Notes under the pieces: generated by a model
Database searches by the model: none
The model's input: only the letters and a program-made list of their open reading frames with translations
Told to the model about the DNA's origin: nothing
In this document: positions 1 to 7,531 of the stretch, piece after piece
Layout: each line of letters starts with the position of its first letter
How positions within the stretch are numbered: position 1 is the stretch's first letter
Made by a program: the position numbers and the translations under genes
DNA from: Streptomyces spinoverrucosus
GTDB lineage: Bacteria > Actinomycetota > Actinomycetes > Streptomycetales > Streptomycetaceae
NCBI RefSeq assembly: GCF_006539505.1
Contig: NZ_BJND01000046.1
Span: 20,106 to 84,105, forward strand
Direction: 5' to 3'
Length of the DNA stretch: 64,000 nt

Positions 1-1
1 G

Positions 2-157
2 GCGGTGCTGGCCATGGTGGGCCGCGGCGCCTGGTGGCTGCCACGGGGACTGGACCGGCTGCTGCCCGACCTCGACATCGAGGGGGCGCGACTGCACGAC
101 GGCTCCCACAAAGAACCCGTACGGCCGCTGACCGAAATCAAAGCGGGTTCTGGCTGA
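2..157 (+). CDS. MMPL/RND-type transporter, C-terminal end (partial)
   Basis: The reading frame is open from the window edge and ends at TGA 155-157, giving 51 residues. It opens with a hydrophobic stretch and then WWLPRGLDRLLPDLDIEG. That tail (aromatic pair, Leu-Pro-Arg, then a D-(I/V)-EG stretch) is typical of the cytoplasmic end of MMPL-family drug/lipid exporters of actinomycetes. The rest of the gene lies outside the window. A strong terminator starts 21 bases after the stop, so it is transcriptionally separate from the sulfation operon. The family call rests only on this short tail. Confidence 0.6.
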   Translation, partial: AVLAMVGRGAWWLPRGLDRLLPDLDIEGARLHDGSHKEPVRPLTEIKAGSG

Positions 158-177
158 AATTATCCGGGAAAACATAC

Positions 178-223
178 CGCCGGCCTGCCTCTCAGGTTCA
201 CCGAGAGGCAGGCCGGCGTTTTT
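178..223 (+). terminator. Rho-independent terminator after the MMPL gene
   Basis: A perfect 16-bp inverted repeat (178-193 with 203-218, arm CGCCGGCCTGCCTCTC) has a 9-base loop and is followed directly by five T residues (219-223). This is a textbook intrinsic terminator. It ends the upstream transporter transcript and insulates the following operon. Confidence 0.9.
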
Positions 224-228
224 CGCCA

Positions 229-254
229 TTAATTGTTTCCGCTGCGGAAATTAA
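229..254. promoter_or_regulatory. Palindromic operator candidate upstream of the type III PKS
   Basis: Arms TTTCCGC (236-242) and GCGGAAA (244-250) surround a single T, with TTAA on both outer sides (229-232 and 251-254). The site is AT-rich against a very GC-rich background and lies about 185 bases upstream of the PKS start, inside a non-coding gap. This suggests a regulator binding site; the cognate factor is unknown. Confidence 0.4.
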
Positions 255-306
255 CAGCGGAACATTTGATTCCGGTGAAGCCCCTGTGTTTGACTGAGGG
301 CACCGA

Positions 307-325
307 ATACACCCTCCTGGTGTAT
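307..325. promoter_or_regulatory. Inverted repeat upstream of the type III PKS
   Basis: A perfect 7-bp inverted repeat, ATACACC (307-313) and GGTGTAT (319-325), is separated by CTCCT. It lies 110 bases before the PKS start codon and just after a TTGACT hexamer (290-295). I cannot place a convincing -10 box, so I call it an operator or leader hairpin candidate only. Confidence 0.35.
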
Positions 326-435
326 CTTCACTCTGCGCCACTCTCACGGGTCTGGCCTGCGCAAAGACGCCCTGGCCGACTTTCCTTCGGCACCCACGAT
401 GCCCTCTCCCTCCTTTCACCGAAGAGGAATCACGC

Positions 436-1521
436 ATGCACCTCGAAGAGAAAATCGCCCCTGCCCGGCGCGCACAGCGTACCGTCGCACGCCCTGTCAT
501 CACCGGCTCCTCGCATTCCTTTCCGGGCACCCGGAGCAGCCAGGACGACCTGTGGCAGGACTTTTTCCTGGACCACTACGACGGTTTTCCGCTGGCCCGC
601 CGGATATTCGAGAATTCCGGCATCACCTCCCGTTCCACGGCCGTCGACCCGCGCGCCGAGAAGGAAGTGTCCGGCTGGAGCACCGGCCGGCGCATGGCCC
701 GCTACATCGACGAGGCCGTACCGCTCGGCAAGCGCACCGTCGCCAACGCCCTGGAGTCGGCGGGCCTGGCCCCGCAGGACGTCGGCCTGCTGGCCGTGGC
801 CTCCTGCACCGGCTACACCACTCCCGGCCTGGACTTACGGCTCGCCGACGAGCTGGGCATGAGCAGCAGGGTCCAGCGGCTTTTCGTCGGCCACATGGGC
901 TGCTACGCCGCCGTCCCGTCCCTGGGCGCCGTCTCCGACTTCGTCGCCTCCCGTGGCCGCCCGGCCGTGCTGCTGTGTCTCGAACTCACCTCGCTGCACG
1001 TCCAGCCGCCCTCCCGGGACATCGAACAGATCGTGGCGCACGCCCTGTTCGCGGACGCGGCCGCCGCCGTCGTCCTCGAACCCGACGCCGACTCCGGCTA
1101 CGAGGTGATCGACGTCGTCGCGGTCACCGACCACTCCACCGCCGACCACATGAGCTGGCAGATCACCGACCTCGGCTTCAAGATGGGCCTGTCGCCCAAG
1201 GTCCCCGACGTCCTCGCGCAGCACGTCGGCGAGGTGGTCCGCGACCAGCTGCTCGCCCCGCACGGGCTCACCCCCGAGGAGGTCACCGGCTGGGCCGTGC
1301 ACCCCGGCGGCAAGCGGATCCTGGAGGTCGTCGGCGAGCGCCTCGACCTGCCGGCCGGCGCGCTGGACGCGTCGTACGGCGTCCTCGACGAGTGCGGCAA
1401 CTGCTCCTCGCCCACCGTCCTGATGGTCCTTCAGCGGCTGCCCCGCACCGACGGCCCGGTGGTCGCCATGGCCTTCGGCCCCGGCCTCACCCTCTACGCG
1501 GCCCTGCTGCGCCGATCCTGA
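436..1521 (+). CDS. type III polyketide synthase (chalcone/stilbene synthase family)
   Basis: A 361-residue homodimeric condensing enzyme of the usual family length. It would extend an acyl-CoA starter with malonyl-CoA to give a pyrone, resorcinol or naphthol-type product. The catalytic triad is visible: Cys156 in GHMGCYAA, His289 in AVHPGG and Asn322 in ECGNCSSP; the conserved C-terminal FGPGLT loop is also present. The GCYAA active-site context resembles acyl-pyrone/resorcinol synthases more than RppA as I remember them, a weak hint only. The start has an AGAGGAA ribosome site 7 bases upstream. Codon 134 (835-837) is TTA, so translation should depend on the bldA tRNA. It is first in an operon with a sulfotransferase and PAPS-forming enzymes, so its product is probably sulfated. 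The substrate cannot be read from sequence. Confidence 0.93.
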   Translation: MHLEEKIAPARRAQRTVARPVITGSSHSFPGTRSSQDDLWQDFFLDHYDGFPLARRIFENSGITSRSTAVDPRAEKEVSGWSTGRRMARYIDEAVPLGKRTVANALESAGLAPQDVGLLAVASCTGYTTPGLDLRLADELGMSSRVQRLFVGHMGCYAAVPSLGAVSDFVASRGRPAVLLCLELTSLHVQPPSRDIEQIVAHALFADAAAAVVLEPDADSGYEVIDVVAVTDHSTADHMSWQITDLGFKMGLSPKVPDVLAQHVGEVVRDQLLAPHGLTPEEVTGWAVHPGGKRILEVVGERLDLPAGALDASYGVLDECGNCSSPTVLMVLQRLPRTDGPVVAMAFGPGLTLYAALLRRS

Positions 1522-1590
1522 CACCGGCCGGGCACCTTCCCGCACGACCCACGGACACCGCCCAAGGACGCACGGAAGGAACAGCTGCGC

Positions 1591-2718
1591 ATGCCCACCC
1601 CGACCTCACCGGCACCGGGCCAGGTCTTCGTCACCGGCACCGGCCGCTGCGGCTCCACCCTGGTCTCCGAGTTACTGCGCGAGCACCCGCAGGTCCTCAG
1701 CCTGTCGGAGCTCTTCAACCACCTCACGGACATGTACCGGATCACCGCCCGGGTCTTCCCCGAAGGCCCGCTCACGGCGGCGGAGTTCTGGCGGATCCTG
1801 TCCTCCCGCAACACCGTCAACAAGCTCCTGACCGCCCATGGACTGGCCCCGAAGGAAGTCCTCTACCGCCCCTCGGCCACCACCCGCTTCCAGGCCGACA
1901 CCGGCGTCCCCGCCGTCCTGCTCACCACGCTCCCCCACCTCACCGACACCCCGGACGAGCTGTACGACGAACTGGAGGCGGCCGTCGCCGGGTTCCCGGA
2001 CGCCGGTGTCGGCGAGCACTACCACCGCCTGTTCGCCTGGCTGTGCGCCCGCTTCGGCAAGGCCCTGTGGGCCGAGCGCAGCGGCGGCTCGCTGATCCTC
2101 GCCTCGCAGTTCCGCGAGCACTTCCCCGAGGCCCGCTATCTGCACATCGTGCGCGACGGCCGGGACACCGCCCTGTCCATGAGCCGCCACACCGGCTTCC
2201 GGATGGCCGCCGTGGTGATGGCACTGCACCTGACGCTGGGCCACGACCCGTACGCCGAGCAGCCGTCGCTCGACGCCGAGCGCGACCTGGGCTTCGTACC
2301 GGAGGAGCTGCTGCCGTTCCTGCCGGAACGTTTCGACGCCGCCGCCGTGCGCGACTACCGGGTCCCGGTGTCGCTGTTCGGCACGTACTGGGCGGACGAG
2401 ATGCAGCGCGGCATGACGGCGCTGTCCGCGCTGCCGCAGGAGAACGTGCTGCACATCTGGTACGAGGACCTGCTCGCCGCGCCCGAGGAGTCCCTGCACC
2501 GCATCGGCGAGTTCCTCGGCGCCGACTTCGTGGACGCCGACTGGGAGCGGCGGTGCGCGGCCAAGGTGGGCGCGCCATCGTCGTCCTGGCGGGAGCTGCC
2601 CGACGCCGAGCGGGAGGAGCTGGAGCAGGCGTGTGCCGCCGGGTTCTCGGTGCTCGCCGCGCACGGGGTCGTCCCCATGGTCGGTACGGCGGCTTCGGCG
2701 GCAAGGAGCGGCATATGA
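1591..2718 (+). CDS. PAPS-dependent sulfotransferase
   Basis: A 375-residue cytosolic sulfotransferase that would move the sulfuryl group of PAPS onto a hydroxyl or amine acceptor. The 5'-phosphosulfate loop is TGTGRCGSTL (residues 15-24), and the 3'-phosphate motif HIVRDGRDTALSMSRH lies near residues 183-198. The ATG has a GGAAGGA site about 10 bases upstream. Codon 28 (1672-1674) is TTA. The gene lies 69 bases after the type III PKS and overlaps APS kinase by four bases (ATGA at 2715-2718), so acceptor synthesis, sulfation and PAPS supply are genetically linked. The family is diverse; the acceptor being the PKS product is inferred from context. Confidence 0.9.
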   Translation: MPTPTSPAPGQVFVTGTGRCGSTLVSELLREHPQVLSLSELFNHLTDMYRITARVFPEGPLTAAEFWRILSSRNTVNKLLTAHGLAPKEVLYRPSATTRFQADTGVPAVLLTTLPHLTDTPDELYDELEAAVAGFPDAGVGEHYHRLFAWLCARFGKALWAERSGGSLILASQFREHFPEARYLHIVRDGRDTALSMSRHTGFRMAAVVMALHLTLGHDPYAEQPSLDAERDLGFVPEELLPFLPERFDAAAVRDYRVPVSLFGTYWADEMQRGMTALSALPQENVLHIWYEDLLAAPEESLHRIGEFLGADFVDADWERRCAAKVGAPSSSWRELPDAEREELEQACAAGFSVLAAHGVVPMVGTAASAARSGI

Positions 2719-3263
2719 GGACCCCTGCGACCCAGGGCGCCACGATCTGGCTGACCGGGCTGCCCAGCTCCGGCAAGACGACGCTGGCGCAGGCGCTGGC
2801 CAGCCGCCTCACCCGCGAAGGGCACCGCGTGGAGGTGCTCGACGGTGACGAGATCCGCACGTTCCTCAGCGCCGGCCTCGGCTTCACCCGCGAGGACCGC
2901 GACACCAACGTGCAGCGCATCGGCCTGGTCGCCGAGGTGCTGGCCCGCAACGGCATCCTGGTGCTGGTCCCGGTCATCGCGCCGTACGCCGACAGCCGCG
3001 AGGCGGTGCGCAAACGGCACGAGGCGAGCGGGACGCCGTATCTGGAGGTGCATGTCGCCACCCCGCTCCAGGTGTGCGCGGTACGCGATGTGAAGGGCCT
3101 GTACGCGCAGGCCCGCGCCGGGCGGCTGTCGGGGCTGACCGGCATCGACGACCCCTACGAGCCGCCGCAGGCGCCGGACGCGCGGGTGGAGACGCAACTC
3201 CAGTCCGTCGGCGAGTCGGTGGACGTCGTGCACGCGCTGATGGCGGATCGGGGGCTGCTGTGA
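2715..3263 (+). CDS. cysC: adenylylsulfate (APS) kinase
   Basis: A 182-residue kinase that phosphorylates APS with ATP to make PAPS, the donor for the sulfotransferase just upstream. A Walker A loop GLPSSGKTT sits at residues 15-23, followed by the LDGDEIR phosphate/Mg region and an APYADSRE segment equivalent to the usual SPY-R stretch. Length is normal for bacterial CysC. The start overlaps the sulfotransferase stop (ATGA) and the gene overlaps cysD by four bases, so the three are translationally coupled. Confidence 0.95.
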   Translation: MRTPATQGATIWLTGLPSSGKTTLAQALASRLTREGHRVEVLDGDEIRTFLSAGLGFTREDRDTNVQRIGLVAEVLARNGILVLVPVIAPYADSREAVRKRHEASGTPYLEVHVATPLQVCAVRDVKGLYAQARAGRLSGLTGIDDPYEPPQAPDARVETQLQSVGESVDVVHALMADRGLL

Positions 3264-4168
3264 CCGCCGTGGCCGCCCGGCTCACGCACACCGACGTGCT
3301 GGAGTCGGAGGCGGTGTACATCTTCCGCGAGGTGGCCGGCGAGTTCGAGAAGCCGGTGCTGCTGTTCTCCGGCGGCAAGGACTCCGTGGTCATGCTGCAT
3401 CTGGCGTTGAAGGCGTTCGCGCCGGCGCCGCTGCCGTTCCCGCTGCTGCATGTGGACACCGGGCACAACTTCCCGGAGGTGCTCGCGTACCGGGACCGTG
3501 TGGTGGCCGCACATGGGCTCACCCTCCATGTGGCCTCCGTACAGGACTACATCGACCGGGGTGTGCTGCGCGAACGTCCCGACGGGACGCGGAATCCGTT
3601 GCAGACGCTGCCGCTGCTGGAGGCGATCAGCGGCGGCGGGTTCGACGCGGTGTTCGGCGGCGGGCGGCGCGACGAGGAGAAGGCCCGCGCCAAGGAGCGG
3701 GTGTTCTCGCTGCGCGACGAGTTCGGTACGTGGGACCCGCGCCGCCAGCGGCCCGAGCTGTGGCAGCTGTACAACGGCCGCCATCTGCCCGGCGAGCACG
3801 TGCGGGTGTTCCCGCTCAGCAACTGGACCGAGCTGGACGTGTGGCAGTACATCGCCCGTGAGGGGATCGAGCTGCCGTCCATCTACTTCGCGCACGAGCG
3901 TGAGGTGTTCCTGCGGTCCGGCATGTGGCTGGCCCCGGGCGACTGGGGCGGCCCCAGGGACGGCGAGCCGGTGGAGAAGCGCCGGGTGCGCTACCGCACC
4001 GTCGGCGACATGTCCTGCACCGGTGCGGTCCTGTCCGAGGCGTCCGGCGTCGACGAGGTGATCGTCGAGATCACCGCCTCCCGGCTCACCGAACGCGGCG
4101 CCACGCGTGCCGACGACCGGCTGTCGGAGGCCGCGATGGAGGACCGCAAACGCGAGGGGTACTTCTGA
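3260..4168 (+). CDS. cysD: sulfate adenylyltransferase subunit 2 (small, PP-loop)
   Basis: A 302-residue catalytic subunit of ATP sulfurylase that forms APS from sulfate and ATP together with CysN. The PP-loop SGGKDS is near residue 40. FGGGRRDEEKARAKERVFS and the C-terminal DRKREGYF are typical of CysD and exclude CysH. The GTG start at 3260 overlaps the cysC stop. The frame runs further upstream, but those residues lie inside cysC and match nothing in the family. Its place directly after cysC completes a sulfate to APS to PAPS route. Confidence 0.95.
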   Translation: MTAVAARLTHTDVLESEAVYIFREVAGEFEKPVLLFSGGKDSVVMLHLALKAFAPAPLPFPLLHVDTGHNFPEVLAYRDRVVAAHGLTLHVASVQDYIDRGVLRERPDGTRNPLQTLPLLEAISGGGFDAVFGGGRRDEEKARAKERVFSLRDEFGTWDPRRQRPELWQLYNGRHLPGEHVRVFPLSNWTELDVWQYIAREGIELPSIYFAHEREVFLRSGMWLAPGDWGGPRDGEPVEKRRVRYRTVGDMSCTGAVLSEASGVDEVIVEITASRLTERGATRADDRLSEAAMEDRKREGYF

Positions 4169-4328
4169 GATGACCGCCGACCTGACGACTTTCGCCGACC
4201 TGACGGCTTTCGGCCACCCCCACCATGTCACCCACCCCCCGCATGTCACCGCCGCCCTGATGATGCGCGGCATCTTCCAGGAGGCCCGGTCCCGGCTGAC
4301 CGTCGGGACCGGCGCACAGGAGGGACAC

Positions 4329-5588
4329 GTGAATCCCATGCCCACCCAGCCCCTTGAGGCCCCGGCGGCCGAGGCGGACCTGCTCCGCTGGGCCACCGCC
4401 GGCTCGGTGGACGACGGCAAGTCCACCCTCGTGGGACGGCTGCTGCACGACTCCAAGTCGGTCCTCGCCGACCAGCTGGAGGCCGTGGCCCGCGCGTCCT
4501 CCGGGGAGGGACCCGACCTGGCCCTGCTCACCGACGGGCTGCGCGCCGAGCGCGAGCAGGGCATCACCATCGACGTGGCGTACCGCTACTTCGCCACCCC
4601 GCGCAGGCGGTTCATCCTCGCCGACACCCCGGGGCATGTGCAGTACACCCGGAACATGGTCACCGGCGCCTCCACCGCCGCCCTCACCGTGATCCTCGTC
4701 GACGCCCGCAAGGGCGTGGTCGAGCAGACCCGGCGGCACGCGGCGGTGGCGGCGCTGCTGCGGGTGCCGCACGTGGTGCTCGCCGTCAACAAGATGGACC
4801 TCGTCGGCTACGAGCAGTCCGTCTTCGCCCGGATCGCCGGGGAGTTCACGCACCTCGCGACCGGGCTCGGCATCCCCGAGGTCACCGCGATCCCGATCTC
4901 CGCGCTGGCCGGGGACAACGTCGTCGAGCCGTCCACGCGCATGGACTGGTACGGCGGCCCTACCGTCCTGGCTCACCTGGAGACCGTGCCGGTCACCGAG
5001 GAGGCCGCGGACGCACCCGCCCGCTTCCCGGTCCAGTACGTCATCCGCTCCGGTGACAAGCGCCTGTACGCTGGTCAGCTCGCGACCGGTGAACTGCGGG
5101 TCGGCGACCGGGTCACCGTGCTGCCGTCCGGGCGGACCACCACCGTCACCGGCGTGGACGTCCTGGGCGCCCCGGCGGAGCTGGTGCGCTCCCAGCAGTC
5201 GGGCGCGCTGCGCCTCGCCGACGACCTGGACGTCTCGCGCGGGGACCTGATCGTCCCGGCGGTCGCCCTGCCGGAGGTGTCCCGGGATGTCGAGGCGGCG
5301 GTGTGCCATCTGCACGAACGCCCGCTACGGCCCGGGGACCACGTGCTGCTGCGGCACACCACGCGGACCGTGCGCGCGGTGGTCCGGCGGATCGCGGGTG
5401 CAGGGCGGCTGGACCTCAACGAGATCGGTCAGGTGGCGCTGCGCACCGCCGAGCGGCTGGCGTTCGACCGCTACGAGGACAGCCGCCGCACCGGCTCCTT
5501 CGTGCTGATCGACCCGGCCGACGGGGCCACACTGACCGCGGGCATGGTCGGCGCCACCGCTCCGGGGACCCCCGATGCCGCTGCCTGA
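4329..5588 (+). CDS. cysN: sulfate adenylyltransferase subunit 1 (GTPase)
   Basis: A 419-residue GTPase subunit that couples GTP hydrolysis to APS synthesis by CysD. G-motifs are clear: GSVDDGKST (G1), DTPGH (G3) and NKMD (G4), followed by EF-Tu-like beta-barrel domains. I chose GTG 4329 because AGGAGGGA lies 4 bases upstream and the protein then begins about 20 residues before LLRWATAGSVDDGKS, as in other CysN proteins. An in-frame ATG at 4170, two bases after the cysD stop, would add 53 residues of His/Thr-rich sequence unlike the family. The 3' end overlaps the next gene by 14 bases. No fused APS kinase is present. Confidence 0.93.
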   Translation: MNPMPTQPLEAPAAEADLLRWATAGSVDDGKSTLVGRLLHDSKSVLADQLEAVARASSGEGPDLALLTDGLRAEREQGITIDVAYRYFATPRRRFILADTPGHVQYTRNMVTGASTAALTVILVDARKGVVEQTRRHAAVAALLRVPHVVLAVNKMDLVGYEQSVFARIAGEFTHLATGLGIPEVTAIPISALAGDNVVEPSTRMDWYGGPTVLAHLETVPVTEEAADAPARFPVQYVIRSGDKRLYAGQLATGELRVGDRVTVLPSGRTTTVTGVDVLGAPAELVRSQQSGALRLADDLDVSRGDLIVPAVALPEVSRDVEAAVCHLHERPLRPGDHVLLRHTTRTVRAVVRRIAGAGRLDLNEIGQVALRTAERLAFDRYEDSRRTGSFVLIDPADGATLTAGMVGATAPGTPDAAA

Positions 5589-6723
5589 GCGCCGCCGCAC
5601 GTCCCGCCGCTCCCGGCGTCCGCTCCGCGCGGCCCTGGCGCTGCTGCTCCTGCTGCTCATGGGCGTGGCGGGCTGCGGCTACGGGTCCCGGGCGCCGGGC
5701 GCGGCGGCCGTCCCGGCCGTCGGTACGGGTCCGCCGCTGTCGGCGGAGTCGGTCTCCGTCGGCTACTTCGCGGGCGTCACCCATGCCACCCCGCTGGCCG
5801 CCGTCCAGGAGGGCTACTTCACCCGCGAGCTGGGCGGCACCCGGCTGCGCACCCAGGTGTTCAACGGCGGCCCGTCGGCGCTGGAGGCGCTCAACGCGGG
5901 CGCGGTGGACATCGCGTGGATGGGCCCGTCGCCCGCGATCAACGGCTTCCTGCGCTCCGGTGGCCGTGGCCTGAGGATCGTCTCGGGTGCCGCCTCGGGC
6001 GGGGTCGCGCTGGTCGTCGACGCGGACACCGAGGTGCGCGGCACGGACGTCCGGGGGCTGCGGATCGCGACGCCCGAGGCGGGCGGCACGCAGGACGTGG
6101 CGCTGCTGCACTGGATCCGGCAGCAGGGCTGGCAGGTCGACCCGCGCACCGGACGCGGTGACGTGACGGTCGTACGGCAGTCCGTCAAGGAGATCCCGAC
6201 CAGCTTCCGGCGCGGCGCGATCGACGGGGCGTGGGTGCCGGAGCCGGTGGCGGCGCAGCTCGTCGCGTCCGGTGGGCGGGTGCTGCTCGACGAGGCGGAT
6301 CTGTGGGACGGCGGCGCGTTCGTCACCACGCTCGTGGTGGTCGACCCGTCGTTCCTGAAGGACCATCCGGACGTCGTCGAGGCCGTGCTGCGGGGGGCGG
6401 CGCGCACCAACGCGTGGCTGCAGAACCGGCCCGCCGAGGGACGGGCGGCCGTCAACCGGGCCATCGAGACGCTCACCGGCCGCCCACTGCCGGACCGGGT
6501 GCTCGACGCGGCCTGGCCGCACGTCCGCCTCACCGCCGATCCGCTCGCCGCGACCCTCGCCGAGGAGGCCGAACGGGCCGAGCGGCTCGGGCTGCTCGGC
6601 GGCAGCCGCAACGCCCTGGACGGAATCCTCGATCTGCGCCCCCTCAACCGGGTCCTCGCCCAGCGGGGCGAGGAGGCCGTGGACGACGCGGGGCTCGGTG
6701 TCGTGGCCACCCCGACTCCCTGA
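5575..6723 (+). CDS. ssuA: sulfonate/taurine-type ABC transporter substrate-binding lipoprotein
   Basis: A 382-residue exported binding protein. An Arg-rich n-region and Leu-rich core lead to the lipobox MGVAGC, with the acylated Cys near residue 34. The mature part has features of the SsuA/TauA/NrtA family, such as VGYFAGVTHATPLAAVQ and GPSPAINGF. It should capture an aliphatic sulfonate or similar oxyanion for the permease/ATPase encoded next. The start overlaps cysN by 14 bases. The ligand is inferred from neighbouring PAPS genes; nitrate, bicarbonate and thiamine-precursor binders share the fold, so the symbol is by analogy. Confidence 0.82.
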   Translation: MPLPERRRTSRRSRRPLRAALALLLLLLMGVAGCGYGSRAPGAAAVPAVGTGPPLSAESVSVGYFAGVTHATPLAAVQEGYFTRELGGTRLRTQVFNGGPSALEALNAGAVDIAWMGPSPAINGFLRSGGRGLRIVSGAASGGVALVVDADTEVRGTDVRGLRIATPEAGGTQDVALLHWIRQQGWQVDPRTGRGDVTVVRQSVKEIPTSFRRGAIDGAWVPEPVAAQLVASGGRVLLDEADLWDGGAFVTTLVVVDPSFLKDHPDVVEAVLRGAARTNAWLQNRPAEGRAAVNRAIETLTGRPLPDRVLDAAWPHVRLTADPLAATLAEEAERAERLGLLGGSRNALDGILDLRPLNRVLAQRGEEAVDDAGLGVVATPTP

Positions 6724-6742
6724 ACCCAAAGGATTTGATCTC

Positions 6743-7531
6743 ATGTCAGAAACGGTGCTGCGGGTAGGCGCACCGGCCCGCCCCGTCCTAGTGGCCGAGG
6801 CGGAGCGTCCCGCCGTACGCCTCACCCATGTCTCCAAGTGGTTCGACACCGCCGGGCGCCGCCAGACGGTCCTCGACGACATCGGGCTGACCGTCGGCCG
6901 CGGCGAGTTCGTCTGTGTGCTGGGCGCCTCCGGCTGCGGCAAGTCCACGCTGCTCAACCTGGTCGCGGGCCTGGACCGGCCGTCCACGGGCGCCATCGAC
7001 GTGCCCGGCGGTCGGCGGCCGGCGCTGATGTTCCAGGACCACGCCCTGTTCCCCTGGCTCACCGCCGGGCGGAACGTGGAACTCGCCCTGCGGCTGCGCG
7101 GGGTGCCCCGGCGCGAGCGGCCCGAACGGGCGCGGCGGCTGCTCGACCTGGTCCGGCTGAAGGACGCGTACGGCAAGCGGATCCACGAGTTGTCCGGCGG
7201 GATGCGCCAGCGGGTCGCGCTGGCGCGCGCGCTCGCCCAGGACGCGGACGTGCTGCTGATGGACGAGCCGTTCGCCGCGCTGGACGCCATCACCCGCGAT
7301 GTGCTGCACGAGGAACTCGCCCGGATCTGGGCCGAGAACAACCTCACCGTCCTGTTCGTCACCCACAACGTCCGTGAGGCGGTGCGGCTCGGGCAGCGGG
7401 TGGTGCTGCTGTCCTCCCGGCCGGGCCGGATCGCCCGCGAGTGGGCCGCCACCGGCACCCCGGAGGCCGCCCTGACGGCCCGGGTCACCGACGCGTTACG
7501 GGAGGAGATACGCCGCCATGGCCGCCGGTGA
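6743..7531 (+). CDS. ssuB: sulfonate/nitrate-type ABC transporter ATP-binding protein
   Basis: A 262-residue ABC ATPase that powers import with the lipoprotein and permease on either side. Walker A is GASGCGKST, the Q-loop is MFQDHALFPWLT, the signature LSGGMRQRVALARAL, Walker B LLMDEPFAALD, and the H-loop FVTHNVREA. All are intact and typical of the SsuB/TauB group. ATG 6743 has AAAGGA 9 bases upstream. Codon 252 (7496-7498) is TTA, another bldA-type codon in this operon. The gene overlaps the permease by 14 bases. Confidence 0.9.
   Translation: MSETVLRVGAPARPVLVAEAERPAVRLTHVSKWFDTAGRRQTVLDDIGLTVGRGEFVCVLGASGCGKSTLLNLVAGLDRPSTGAIDVPGGRRPALMFQDHALFPWLTAGRNVELALRLRGVPRRERPERARRLLDLVRLKDAYGKRIHELSGGMRQRVALARALAQDADVLLMDEPFAALDAITRDVLHEELARIWAENNLTVLFVTHNVREAVRLGQRVVLLSSRPGRIAREWAATGTPEAALTARVTDALREEIRRHGRR

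Noticed and set aside
3074..3259. Longer N-terminus for CysD
   Set aside because: The frame is open upstream but lies inside cysC, and the residues are Arg/Gly-rich with no family similarity; GTG 3260 gives the normal length.
399..3263. A 954-codon open frame spanning three genes
   Set aside because: Only its last 182 codons (cysC) have family features. The rest is an Arg/Pro-rich out-of-frame reading through the PKS and sulfotransferase genes, typical of high-GC DNA.
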